Assembly: GCA_947063875.1 (NCBI GenBank)
Contig: CAMSTY010000036.1
Coordinates: 1 to 36,919 of the forward strand
DNA from: an uncultured bacterium
Lineage (GTDB): Bacteria > Bacillota > Clostridia > Lachnospirales > Lachnospiraceae
Direction of reading: 5' to 3'
DNA length: 36,919 nucleotides
A model generated the notes under the pieces. It made no database searches. It was not told the origin of the DNA and saw only the letters and a program-made list of their open reading frames with translations. Position 1 is the stretch's first letter; the number at the start of each line of letters is the position of its first letter. A program made the position numbers and the translations under genes. This document shows, piece after piece, positions 16,290 through 25,510 of the stretch.

Positions 16290-19200
16290 CTATTCTACTG
16301 TCATTCCCGCAAAATGTCCACAAAAATTTACATGGCTCCCAATCTCATTCCCTCTCCCTTTTTTCACGAGAATCTTCTTCTCGATCCGCTCCTTCAGTTC
16401 CGCCACATGGGAAATAATCCCTACCAGGCGTTCCCCTTCTGCCAGGCCAGACAACGCCTTTACCGCCTGCTCTAAGGCCTCCTCATCCAGAGACCCAAAG
16501 CCTTCATCCACAAACATGGTATCCAGGCGTATGCCGCCTGCATGGGACTGGACCTCATCCGAAAGCCCCAGCGCCAGGGAGAGCGAGGCCTGGAAGGATT
16601 CTCCTCCGGACAGGGTGCGGACACTCCGCTCCGTACCATTATAATGATCGATGACATTTAATTCCAACCCCGCCTTTTCCTTCTTATTGTCTCCGCCCTC
16701 CTGACGTTTCAGTTCATACTGCCCGCCGCTCATGGTCAAAAAACGCAGGTTGGCCCGCCGCAGAATCCGGTCAAAATATGCCGTCTGAATATAGGTCTCC
16801 AGTTCAATCTTGCGTTTGCCGGACAAAGTCCCGTTCGCCGTGTCAGACAACGCCTTCACCCAGACATACTCCTGCTCCGCCGCTGCCAGTTCCTTCCGGC
16901 TTCCCTGCACCGAATCATAGATATCCCGATTCTTCCTGCATGCGGCGTACTTTTCCTGCTTCCTTTTGGAAAGATTTTCCTTCTGGCCGATCCACTGCTG
17001 CTTTCTGGCCGTGATCTCCTCTTCCTCCAACGCTTCCGTATCCTCCTGCTGCCCGGCAAGCGCCTGGATCTGCGCCTGAAGCTTCGTTGTCCGGCCCTGG
17101 TATTCCTGAAAATCCATCTCTGCCTGCTCCCGGTTTTTCTGCAGCCTGGTAAGTTCCTGCTGTTTTTCTGCAATCTCCCGGTTCAGTTCTTCCCCGGTCC
17201 TCTCCCCCAGCACCTTCAAAAGCTGCTCCTTTTGTTCCTTTAAATGCCTCTGTTCTGCCTCCAGGCCAGCCAGGTCCCGCCCGGTACGCACAAGGATTTC
17301 CTCCTGCCCGGTAAGGTTCTTTTCGATATCCGAAACCTCCCGTTCCAGCGATGCCTTTCTTTCCAGCTGCTCCCGGTTTTTCTCAATCTTCGCATTCACG
17401 GCAGCCAGCTGCTTTTGAAAAATCCCTGCGGCTGCGGCCCCGGCTTCATACAGCCTGTCCTCTGTCATAACCGCCAGATCCTCATAAGGCTGCCCCCATG
17501 GCTGTCTGAGGCTCAGGCGCTCAAGCAGCCTCTTTTTATTGTCCCCGCTCTGGCTTGCCAGAACCTTCAGGCGGCTTTCCTGCCCCTGTATCCGTTTTCG
17601 GCAGTCATCCAGGATGGTCTGTTTCTCCTTTGCCCCGTTCTGACAGATGCGGCGTTTTTCCATCTCCTGACAAATTTTATCCTCCTGCTTTGACAGTTCT
17701 GCCAGGTTCCTCTCCAGCTGAATCAGAACATCCTGTACATGAGTCGCTTCCCCCGTCATGGCAAGCGACTTCTTTGCCTCACCGATATCGGAAAACGCCT
17801 GCTGACGCAGAGCCGCTTCGCTGCCGGACAGGGCATCCAGGCCAGACCGGATCGTACGGATCTGCTTTTGTAATGTCTCCCGCTTTTTCTCCAGTTCTTT
17901 TTTCCTCGCCTCTCCCTGCTGGCGCTTCTGGTTTTGTATTTTGGCTTCTTCCAGCTTATTCTCTGCTTCTCTCAGGCATTCCTTTCGGATACTGCCAATC
18001 ACAGCCAGCTTTTTCCAAAGGTCCCTCTCCCCTGCCGCTTCCCCGACGTCACAAGATCCTTGATCCACGTCTTGCTTTTCCTTCCCGCCGTCCTGTTTCT
18101 GAAAAATAACCTCCTGGCTGCCGAACTTCTCCCGGATTCCTGCCCATTCCTCCTCCATCTGCTCCTGCACGTGCCGGAGGTCGGCGCTAAGCTGCTGCAC
18201 CTTCGCCTCCCATGAAGACAACTCCTGTTTTTTCTCATCCAGTTCTGCCTTTTCGGGAACCTGCTTCGGGAGGATCGCCGGCGTCGGATGATGAATGGAG
18301 CCGCATACCGGACAGGGTTCTCCTTTTTTCAGTTTTTTCGCCAGAAGGCCTGCCTGGGCATCCAGAAACTGCTTTTCCCTGTGGTAATACTCCTCTCTTA
18401 CTCGATCCCATCCCCCGGATATTTCCTGGTAAAGCTTCTGGCCTTCGTCATATTTCTTTTGACAGTCCCGCAGACGTTTTTCCCTCTTTTGGAATTCCTT
18501 CAGAAGCTGTTGCTGTTCCGATACCTGATGACGGCGCTCCGCCTCCTCCCGGTCAGCCATCTTTCGTTCTTCCAGTTCCTGGCAAAGGCTGTCCCACTCT
18601 TCCTTATAATTTTTTTCCTGTCCCTCAAGATCTTCGGCCTTTTTTCTCTCCTGCCTCTGGCATTCTTCGACCTTTTCCAGTTCTTCCGTGTTCTGCCTTA
18701 ACCTGTCCCTCAGCCCTTCCAGTTCTTTCTTTTTCCCGGACAGTCCTTCCAGGACCACATCCCGGTCTGATAAGGCTTCCACCTGGCTTTGAAGCCTTTG
18801 GATCTCAGCCGCCAGGCCTCTTTCCAGAGCCTCATTTTCCTCAAGCGCGGTTCGGATCGCCGCTTGCTCCTGCTGGATTTCCTCCCTGCGTCTTAAAAAT
18901 CCGGCCAGTTCTTTGTTTTTTTCATCCAGGCTGTCTCTCTGATTGATCAGCCTCTCCCGCTCTTCTCCGACATTTTTCAGAGCATCCAGTTCCTCTTGCC
19001 TCTCTTGTGCCGTTTTCTTCCATTCCCTGGCAGCCAGGGCGGCCTGCTCTGCTGTCTTGCTGTGACAGACAATCTCGTTTCCCTTTTCTTCCATTTGCCC
19101 GCTCAGAAGCTGAAGCTGAAGAAATTTTTCCACATGATCCTTTCCTGTCCGGATCATCTCAGCCAGGCATTCCTCCTCCCCGGTCTGGCGATTGGCGGCC

Positions 19201-20150
19201 TCCCTGGCCTTTTTGGCCGCCTCCAACCCGGGAAGTATTTTTTCCAGTTCCTTCTGGGTGCGTTCCAGCTCTTCGCGGATGCGCCTGCCCTGTCCGGCCT
19301 TTCCCAGCAGCTGGTCCTCCTGCTGGATCTTTTCCTCCAGAACCTTCAGTTCCTCTTCCATTTGCTTGAAATCAGCCTCATCCCACTGCAAAAATTCCTG
19401 CAGAAGTTCCAACCCTCTCTCCGTCTTTTCCTCAAAATGGGACTTTTTTAAACGTTCCCACTCTGCCTGGGCGCCGTCCTTGAAACCCTCTCCCGGGCCG
19501 CTGCACACCACTCCGTCTAAGTACTGGCTGATACTCCTGCGGATCTCATCATAAGCCTTCCACCGTTCCCGCAAGGCGTCTCTTAAGCGGTTCTGCACCT
19601 CCTGATACAGCCCCGTGTGAAAGATCTGCCGGAAAATCTCGCTGCGTTCCTGCGTCCCTGCCAGAAGCAGCTTCTGGAAATCCCCCTGTGCAATCATGGC
19701 AATCTGTGTAAACTGCCGGTAGCTGAGTCCGGTCAGTTCTTCGATCGCCCGGGTCACCTCCCGCATCTTCGTAACCGGAGGCCGCCCGTCAGAAAACTCC
19801 AGCACCGCATCCGCTTTCTGCAAGGTATAGCCGGTCCCCCGGTCTTTGGGACGCATATACTCCGGATTCCTGGTGACCCGATAGCTTTTCCCCTGATAGG
19901 TAAACTCCAATTTTACAAAGGTCGGAACATGCTCGGGAGCGTATTTGCTCCGGAACATTCCCGCCTCACGCACCGTTCCGCTGGCCTCTCCATAGAGCGC
20001 AAAGGCAATCGCATCAAAAATCGTCGTTTTCCCCGCGCCGGTATCCCCTGTAATCAAAAAAAGCCCGCTTTCCCCAAGCCGTGCGAAATCAATCACGGTC
20101 TCTCCTGCATAGGGCCCGAATCCGCTGACTGTCAGTTTCCCTGGTTTCAT
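16290..20150 (-). CDS. sbcC: SbcC exonuclease subunit (Rad50-like ATPase)
   Basis: This 1286-aa SMC-like protein has its N-terminal Walker A (GDTGAGKTT, about residue 35), two very long coiled-coil arms, a zinc hook in the middle (GEPCPVCGS, about residue 613), and a C-terminal ABC signature (LSGGESFQ, about residue 1177) with Walker B and D-loop (MFVDEGFGSLDEE). With SbcD it forms the SbcCD/Mre11-Rad50 nuclease that opens hairpins and processes double-strand ends. It is larger than the E. coli protein (about 1050 aa), mostly from added coiled coil. It starts 4 bp after the sbcD stop. Confidence 0.95.
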   Translation of the reverse strand: MKPGKLTVSGFGPYAGETVIDFARLGESGLFLITGDTGAGKTTIFDAIAFALYGEASGTVREAGMFRSKYAPEHVPTFVKLEFTYQGKSYRVTRNPEYMRPKDRGTGYTLQKADAVLEFSDGRPPVTKMREVTRAIEELTGLSYRQFTQIAMIAQGDFQKLLLAGTQERSEIFRQIFHTGLYQEVQNRLRDALRERWKAYDEIRRSISQYLDGVVCSGPGEGFKDGAQAEWERLKKSHFEEKTERGLELLQEFLQWDEADFKQMEEELKVLEEKIQQEDQLLGKAGQGRRIREELERTQKELEKILPGLEAAKKAREAANRQTGEEECLAEMIRTGKDHVEKFLQLQLLSGQMEEKGNEIVCHSKTAEQAALAAREWKKTAQERQEELDALKNVGEERERLINQRDSLDEKNKELAGFLRRREEIQQEQAAIRTALEENEALERGLAAEIQRLQSQVEALSDRDVVLEGLSGKKKELEGLRDRLRQNTEELEKVEECQRQERKKAEDLEGQEKNYKEEWDSLCQELEERKMADREEAERRHQVSEQQQLLKEFQKREKRLRDCQKKYDEGQKLYQEISGGWDRVREEYYHREKQFLDAQAGLLAKKLKKGEPCPVCGSIHHPTPAILPKQVPEKAELDEKKQELSSWEAKVQQLSADLRHVQEQMEEEWAGIREKFGSQEVIFQKQDGGKEKQDVDQGSCDVGEAAGERDLWKKLAVIGSIRKECLREAENKLEEAKIQNQKRQQGEARKKELEKKRETLQKQIRTIRSGLDALSGSEAALRQQAFSDIGEAKKSLAMTGEATHVQDVLIQLERNLAELSKQEDKICQEMEKRRICQNGAKEKQTILDDCRKRIQGQESRLKVLASQSGDNKKRLLERLSLRQPWGQPYEDLAVMTEDRLYEAGAAAAGIFQKQLAAVNAKIEKNREQLERKASLEREVSDIEKNLTGQEEILVRTGRDLAGLEAEQRHLKEQKEQLLKVLGERTGEELNREIAEKQQELTRLQKNREQAEMDFQEYQGRTTKLQAQIQALAGQQEDTEALEEEEITARKQQWIGQKENLSKRKQEKYAACRKNRDIYDSVQGSRKELAAAEQEYVWVKALSDTANGTLSGKRKIELETYIQTAYFDRILRRANLRFLTMSGGQYELKRQEGGDNKKEKAGLELNVIDHYNGTERSVRTLSGGESFQASLSLALGLSDEVQSHAGGIRLDTMFVDEGFGSLDEEALEQAVKALSGLAEGERLVGIISHVAELKERIEKKILVKKGRGNEIGSHVNFCGHFAGMTVE

Positions 20151-20154
20151 AATC

Positions 20155-21285
20155 TCAACGCTCCTGTATCTGCTGTATCAGTTGTCTTACAAAATCCCGC
20201 TGTTTTTCACTAAATGGCTGATTATTCTGCAGTTCATAAAACTCTTCAAACAATTCCAACTCGGACTTCTGCTCCACATCGCAGGCCCCGGCCACCTCCT
20301 GGCTGTCCCGGGTCCGCCGGTTGTCATACTCCAGACGCATCAGGTTCGGATAGATCACCCGAAGCTTCTGCAGTCCGTCCGGCACGTCCTCCTCATCGGT
20401 CAGAACCGCCAGGATATAATCAGACCTGTCCGTATCCTGGTAAAAATCCAGGGCTGTCAGTTCCAGATAGCTTCCCCTGATTTTCCTCATATCCCTGAGA
20501 GGCTTTAAAGGCAAAGTCCGGATATGTATCTGGCCTTTCTCCCCAAGTTCCACCACCGTCACGCTCTTCTTCTGATCCGCCTCGGAAAAAGAATATTTTA
20601 AGGGCGTGCCGCAGTACCGGACCGTCTCACGTCCGACATGCTGAGGACTGTGGATATGCCCCAGAGCCACATAATCAAACTTTTCAAACACAGACACATC
20701 CACATTGTCCAGGCCGCCGACCATAACCTCCTCCGAATCGCACCGGAAAGCCCCTGTCACAAACTGATGGGCCACCAGCACATTGCGTCTGTCCGGATCT
20801 GTCTTGATATGCTCTATCGCAATCCGCACCGCATCCTGATAGCTGCTGATCTCTTCCTCCTTGAATATATGGCGCGCCACAGCCGGCTTTATAAACGGCA
20901 GGAGATACACCATAACCTCTCCATGTTCATCCTTTAAGGGTATCCCTGTCACATTCCCGTCATAAACCTGAGACAGGTACACTCCTCTTTTTTCCATCAG
21001 CCTGGCCCCAAATGCCAGCCGCTCCGGGGAATCATGGTTGCCGCTGACTGCAAAAACCGGCACCCCCATCTGCGCCAGCCGGGTCAAAAACTCGTCAAAC
21101 ACCTGCACTGCCTCTGCCGGGGGAACCGGCTTATCATAGAGATCTCCTGCCAGAATCACGCCGTCCGCCTGCTCCTGCCTTGTCACAGACAGGATTTCTT
21201 CCAATATATATCGCTGATCCTCCAGCATGGAAAACTCATTGACCCGTTTTCCAATGTGGAGATCTGATAAATGAATCAGCTTCAT
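20155..21285 (-). CDS. sbcD: SbcD exonuclease subunit (Mre11-like)
   Basis: This 376-aa metallophosphoesterase has all Mre11 motifs: LSDLHIGK (residues 6-13), LAGDLYDK, SGNHDSPER, and near the C-side LVAHQF and ALGHIHSPQ. It is the Mn-dependent nuclease of the SbcCD complex. The ATG at 21285 is preferred over an earlier in-frame ATG because GGAGG lies just before it and the family begins MKLIHLSD. The promoter is at 21324-21352. Confidence 0.95.
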   Translation of the reverse strand: MKLIHLSDLHIGKRVNEFSMLEDQRYILEEILSVTRQEQADGVILAGDLYDKPVPPAEAVQVFDEFLTRLAQMGVPVFAVSGNHDSPERLAFGARLMEKRGVYLSQVYDGNVTGIPLKDEHGEVMVYLLPFIKPAVARHIFKEEEISSYQDAVRIAIEHIKTDPDRRNVLVAHQFVTGAFRCDSEEVMVGGLDNVDVSVFEKFDYVALGHIHSPQHVGRETVRYCGTPLKYSFSEADQKKSVTVVELGEKGQIHIRTLPLKPLRDMRKIRGSYLELTALDFYQDTDRSDYILAVLTDEEDVPDGLQKLRVIYPNLMRLEYDNRRTRDSQEVAGACDVEQKSELELFEEFYELQNNQPFSEKQRDFVRQLIQQIQER

Positions 21286-21323
21286 GTATATCCTCCATCC
21301 ATTCCTCACGTCTTCTCTATCTT

Positions 21324-21352
21324 AGTATATCCTATTTTTACGGACTTCTCAA
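21324..21352 (-). promoter_or_regulatory. Promoter of sbcD-sbcC
   Basis: TTGAGA, 17 bp, TATACT on the minus strand, 38 bp before the sbcD start codon. Confidence 0.75.
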
Positions 21353-21393
21353 ATACTATTTGTGCTAAGCAAGCACACAAATTTCATACATTT

Positions 21394-21428
21394 AAGAACA
21401 CGAAACCGGGAAAGAACACGAAACCAGG
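21394..21428. repeat. Two 17-bp direct repeats upstream of hsp20
   Basis: AAGAACACGAAACCGGG (21394-21410) and AAGAACACGAAACCAGG (21412-21428) differ at one base and have an 18-bp period. They lie 25 bp before the CIRCE element, between the divergent sbcD and hsp20 promoters. They could be a second regulator site for either gene or a slippage product. Confidence 0.7.
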
Positions 21429-21452
21429 AATTCACAATTTTTTCACACATTA

Positions 21453-21495
21453 TTAGCACTCACCTCTTGACAGTGCTAATAATGTGTGTTATATT
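21453..21495 (+). promoter_or_regulatory. CIRCE operator and hsp20 promoter
   Basis: TTAGCACTC, nine bases, CAGTGCTAA (21453-21479) is the HrcA-binding CIRCE element with a single mismatch (GAGTGCTAA is canonical). The dyad extends outward: 16 of 17 arm positions pair. Its right arm overlaps the -35 box TTGACA (21467-21472); TATATT (21490-21495) follows after 17 bp. HrcA binding would block the polymerase until heat stress. Confidence 0.92.
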
Positions 21496-21572
21496 ACAAC
21501 CATAACAAATAAAACATATCAAACAGCTGTCCAATCAACAAAACAGCTGCCACAATAAAAGGAGGAATATTT

Positions 21573-22013
21573 ATGTTATTTACACCTGCAAGAAGACACT
21601 CTGGTTTTGATCTGTTCGACGACTTTTTCAACGACCCGTTTTTCAGCAACGCTTCCAGCCAGCCGTCCAACACGCTGATGCGCACGGATATCCGGGATGA
21701 CGGCACCAACTATCTGCTGGATATCGACCTTCCCGGCTTCAAGAAGGAAGACATCCAGGCGGAACTCAAGAATGGCTATCTGACCATCGGCGCTGTCCGT
21801 GAGGACAGCAAGGAGGAAAAGGACACCAACGGCAAGGTCATCCGCCAGGAGCGTTACAGCGGCTCCTGCAGAAGAAGCTTTTATGTGGGTGACCAGCTGA
21901 AGCAGGAGGACATCCAGGCCACCTTTGAGAACGGCGTCTTAAAGCTTCAGTTCCCCAAGGAAGCACCGAAAGCCATAGAAGAAGCCCCCAGATATATCCA
22001 GATCAACGGATAA
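21573..22013 (+). CDS. hsp20: Small heat-shock protein, Hsp20/alpha-crystallin
   Basis: This 146-aa protein has a short N-terminal arm (FDLFDDFFNDPFF), an alpha-crystallin domain of about residues 36-130 (DIDLPGFKKEDIQAELKNGYLTI, GSCRRSFYVG, FENGVLKLQFPK) and a C-terminal tail. It is an ATP-independent holdase for unfolding proteins. The start has AAAAGGAGG. Transcription is from the CIRCE-controlled promoter about 80 bp upstream. It ends at a strong terminator shared with the converging helicase gene. Confidence 0.95.
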   Translation: MLFTPARRHSGFDLFDDFFNDPFFSNASSQPSNTLMRTDIRDDGTNYLLDIDLPGFKKEDIQAELKNGYLTIGAVREDSKEEKDTNGKVIRQERYSGSCRRSFYVGDQLKQEDIQATFENGVLKLQFPKEAPKAIEEAPRYIQING

Positions 22014-22023
22014 CAGACAAAAT

Positions 22024-22060
22024 AACCCCGGCAATCTTTTCATCTGATCGCCGGGGTTTC
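22024..22060. terminator. Bidirectional terminator between hsp20 and the helicase gene
   Basis: AACCCCGGC and GCCGGGGTT form a perfect 9-bp stem around a 17-base loop. T-runs follow on the plus side, and the A-rich left flank gives a weaker T-run for the minus strand. Confidence 0.88.
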
Positions 22061-22069
22061 CCTATTCCC

Positions 22070-24085
22070 TTATCCTCTTTTCTCAAAACATCTCCGGCAT
22101 TTTCCGGCCATATATCCCACCGGCAGTAACCGGCCGCAGTACTGGCAGCGGGCAATATATCCCTTCTTTCCCTTGGACAGATAACGCATAATGACTGCTT
22201 CCGTCTTTTCCCTCTCTCTTACCAGCCATTCCTCATCAATCACCTTGTCAAAGCGGTAGGAAAACTGATAATAAAGATCCAGCTTCTTGTAATAAGTCTC
22301 ATAATTCTGCATGGAATTCTTCTCATTTCTGCCTTCCTTCAAACCAGAGGATTCTTTGGATGGATTCTCCTGCCCTTTTCTCCGCCCGGACATTTTCCGG
22401 CCCATGCCATCCATCACCGGATGATCCAAATACGTGTCCGCCGGATAATTCATGCAATACTCCAGCCACTGCTTTACCACCTTGCGGTCCTTAACATCGA
22501 TGGGACAGCTGATCATCCGGTACAGGATCGTCTTGTCCTCAAATCCCATAATCCGTTCCTCAAAACGCTTGGCATATCCATACAGGCACAGCAATTCGTC
22601 AATGCTGACCTTTTCAAAGGGCGCCTCTGCCTTCTCCGAATGCCATACCTGCAAAATCACATCCAACGGCTCGTCCAGTTCCAGAAGCACCTGGGGAAAT
22701 CCAAGGCTGACCTTCTTTACCGGCTCTTCTACGGCCTCAAACCGTTCCCGCACATAGGCAAGAGCCTGCGCTCCCATGGCATTTACATATCCCGTATCGT
22801 AGATTCCGTAACGCCCGGCCCGGCCGGCAATCTGAAGGATCTCCGGGATCTTCAGGCCCCTGCGTTCCACCCCGTCAAATTTCTCTGTCTGAATAAACAC
22901 AATCCTGCGTACCGGCAGATTCAACCCCATGCCAATGGCATCCGTGGCCACCACCACCTTCGTCTGCCCGCTGGTAAACAGCTGCATCTGGCGGCGGCGG
23001 ATCTCTGGCGGCAGGCTGCCGTAAATGACGCTGGCCTCGATCCCTCTCTCCTCCAGACGGCCGGCCACATCCAGGACAGATTTCTTGGAAAACACCACCA
23101 GGGCGTCTCCCTGCTGCACATCCTCCGGAAACCGGAAAGGAACCTCCTCACAGACCAACGCCGTCTTCCGCTCGTAACGGTGAATCTCAAAATCGTCTCC
23201 ACATATTTCAATCAGATGACAGACGACCTGCTCCGCCGCCGGGCTCATACAAATATGGATCTCCGGGGCCTGTATCCCCAGAATCGCCTTGGTCCAGCAA
23301 TGTCCCCGCTCAGGGTCCGCGGTCATCTGTGCCTCATCAATCACCGCAATATCATAAGCTTTATAAAAATCGGCCATCTCTACCGTGGAAGCTGTCACCC
23401 GGCTGTTCTCCTGGGCAATGCATTCCTGCCCGGTCAGCATGGTACAAGCCACATCGCACTCCGTCATCTTCTCATAAACCTCCAGGGCCAGCAGGCGCAG
23501 CGGGCCAAGATAAACCCCGTTTTCTGCATTTTTCAGCCTCTCCAATGCCTGAAAGGTCTTGCCACTGTTGGTAGGGCCGATATGCAAAATGAAATGCCTC
23601 TTCATCTCCAGCGCTTCCGGAAACTCCAGTTCCGGCCGGGAAGGCACCAGCTGCAGAATCTTATTTTTCAAAGCCTCTGTCCGGAAGGTGCGAAACAAAT
23701 CATACAGCGGCGCCCGGCAGATCTCCCCCGCCGCATCCTTTTCCAGATATTCATAAAACGCCGGGCCAACCAGACGCTCATCCTCCGGCAGCAGCATAGC
23801 CAGATCCAGCCGCACCAATTCCGGCAGAACATCCCTCCTGATGCGCTCCAGCACCGGCTGCAGATGATGGCGGACCCCGCAATAATAAAGGTTATTGATC
23901 TGCCGGTGATAATTTTCCAGGGCATTTCTGGTAATCTGACTGTTTTTTGAACGTTTCAGAGTACGAACCAGGCTGACCGTTTTTTCCACCACCCCCTTCA
24001 CCTTTGCAGAAGAAGGCCGGCGCACCTTCCCCGACCGCTCATATTCACGAATATATAATTGAACCAGTTCTTCTTTTTGTATCAT
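22070..24085 (-). CDS. Suv3-like DExH RNA/DNA helicase with C-terminal zinc ribbon
   Basis: This 671-aa superfamily 2 helicase has Walker A IGPTNSGKT (about residue 170), Walker B as DEAQM (about residue 250), and late motifs VVVATDAIGMGLNLPVRR and QIAGRAGRYG. IGPTNSGKT and GMGLNLP are marks of the Suv3 group, known from mitochondria (RNA degradosome) and some bacteria. About 160 N-terminal residues are helical and charged. The last 30 residues hold a CxxC...CxxC zinc ribbon (CQYCG and CRRC). It begins 21 bp after the membrane protein gene, so it is the last gene of the MoxR operon. The family is firm; whether it acts on RNA, DNA or both is not shown. Confidence 0.88.
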   Translation of the reverse strand: MIQKEELVQLYIREYERSGKVRRPSSAKVKGVVEKTVSLVRTLKRSKNSQITRNALENYHRQINNLYYCGVRHHLQPVLERIRRDVLPELVRLDLAMLLPEDERLVGPAFYEYLEKDAAGEICRAPLYDLFRTFRTEALKNKILQLVPSRPELEFPEALEMKRHFILHIGPTNSGKTFQALERLKNAENGVYLGPLRLLALEVYEKMTECDVACTMLTGQECIAQENSRVTASTVEMADFYKAYDIAVIDEAQMTADPERGHCWTKAILGIQAPEIHICMSPAAEQVVCHLIEICGDDFEIHRYERKTALVCEEVPFRFPEDVQQGDALVVFSKKSVLDVAGRLEERGIEASVIYGSLPPEIRRRQMQLFTSGQTKVVVATDAIGMGLNLPVRRIVFIQTEKFDGVERRGLKIPEILQIAGRAGRYGIYDTGYVNAMGAQALAYVRERFEAVEEPVKKVSLGFPQVLLELDEPLDVILQVWHSEKAEAPFEKVSIDELLCLYGYAKRFEERIMGFEDKTILYRMISCPIDVKDRKVVKQWLEYCMNYPADTYLDHPVMDGMGRKMSGRRKGQENPSKESSGLKEGRNEKNSMQNYETYYKKLDLYYQFSYRFDKVIDEEWLVREREKTEAVIMRYLSKGKKGYIARCQYCGRLLPVGYMAGKCRRCFEKRG

Positions 24086-24106
24086 TCAAATATTAACCTT
24101 TCTAAA

Positions 24107-25510
24107 TTATCCTTGGCAGGCCCTGCGGATCTGCTCCCTGCAGCTTCTGCATTCCCCCTCTGTCATCCTGCTCCCGTTTTCCCCCTCATTCCTCCCGTAA
24201 AAAATCCGATCCAGCTTGTCCGCCAGATCATACAATTCATTCCTTTCCTTCCCTTTTGCTTCCCCTTCCCTACCGCCCAAAACACCGGTTTTGGCCCCTT
24301 TCTGCCGCTTTTCCTCCAAAAGCACAGCCAGCCGCCTCATATATTCCCCCGGTGCTTCCGCTTTTCGCCGGCGAATCCGCTTTCTTCTTCCCAGCCGCTC
24401 TGCAAACACATAGACTCCTTCAGGCGTATTCCGATAGAGGCAATAATTCCCCTCAAAAACCACCCATTCCCTCGCTTTTTTCCCAAGCGCCAGCAGCTCC
24501 TTCCAGAAATAGCTTTTCCGGACTGCCCGGCTTTTTCGGAAAACAGTTCTTCTGCGCTCTACTCTCACATGGCGAAGCTGATAAAGCACCCAGGCCAGCA
24601 CCAAAGCCAACGCCAGGATTCCCCCAAAAGCAAACACCCAGAAGAAAATCCCCGTACCCTCCCCGGCTATCTCCTGCGTGGCAAACCCCAGGTTCTCCCC
24701 AATATTTTCCCTGGTTCCCTGAGATACAGTAGGCGAAAACCACAGGAAAAGCAAAATGATTTTCGCGAGAATCCAGCCTACAACGGTGAAAAATGCCTCC
24801 AGAACCTGCAAGGCATATCCCATAATCAGCAAAAAAACATCCACCGCGCTATGGACCTGCCCCGAGGCCGCCCCTACCAAAATGGTAGTTGCCATCAGAC
24901 TTACGCCAAACATTCCGGCCAGAATCAGCCGGCTTCCCATGCCTGTCCCCCGAATCACGAAATGTGCCTCATCTCCGGTCCGCAGGCGGTTCACCACCAT
25001 AAGGTCCAGAACCATAACTGCCAGTCCCAGGCCCATGGCCTCCCTGTGAATCCCGCGGCCGCTTTCAAACACCGCATACAGATAAAATCCCGTCACCACA
25101 ATCAGCACATCCACATACCGCAAAATCCTGTCCGCCCCCGGCAGACGATACCCACAGACAGCCCCATGAATCCCTGTCGCCGCAGCCCCTGCCCCCAGAT
25201 AAGCAAAAAAAGAATTCTCATAGGGCACGCAGGCCGATCCCCGGACCACCAGAAAGCTTCCTGCCAGAATCACGGCCCCGTTAAAAAACAGATAAAAATT
25301 CATGGAAACCCCAAACCTTGCCAGCAAATCATCCGCCAGAAACAAAATCCCCAGATACAGGCACCAGACAGCGGCCGCCACCGAAAACGCGTGACCCGGC
25401 ATAATTGCCTCCACCACATAAAAGAAGAGCATAAGAATCGCCGCATCCCCCAGCAAAACGCTGACCCCCCGCAGATAACTTATCAGCCATTTTTCTTGTC
25501 CTTCTCTCAA
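24107..25510 (-). CDS. Polytopic membrane protein of the MoxR-DUF58 operon
   Basis: This 467-aa protein has about ten membrane helices over residues 10-330, then a cytosolic basic tail (about residues 340-467) with DUF4129-like character: ALGKKAREWVVFEG, YMRRLAVLLEEK and a Cys pair near the end. It starts with TTG at 25510, four bases overlapping the stop of the DUF58 gene (TTGA). MoxR, DUF58 and a large membrane protein, often with a transglutaminase domain, form a conserved set; no transglutaminase triad is visible here. Its likely role is in envelope assembly or in helping a VWA-type partner mature; that is inference from context. Confidence 0.75.
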   Translation of the reverse strand: MREGQEKWLISYLRGVSVLLGDAAILMLFFYVVEAIMPGHAFSVAAAVWCLYLGILFLADDLLARFGVSMNFYLFFNGAVILAGSFLVVRGSACVPYENSFFAYLGAGAAATGIHGAVCGYRLPGADRILRYVDVLIVVTGFYLYAVFESGRGIHREAMGLGLAVMVLDLMVVNRLRTGDEAHFVIRGTGMGSRLILAGMFGVSLMATTILVGAASGQVHSAVDVFLLIMGYALQVLEAFFTVVGWILAKIILLFLWFSPTVSQGTRENIGENLGFATQEIAGEGTGIFFWVFAFGGILALALVLAWVLYQLRHVRVERRRTVFRKSRAVRKSYFWKELLALGKKAREWVVFEGNYCLYRNTPEGVYVFAERLGRRKRIRRRKAEAPGEYMRRLAVLLEEKRQKGAKTGVLGGREGEAKGKERNELYDLADKLDRIFYGRNEGENGSRMTEGECRSCREQIRRACQG

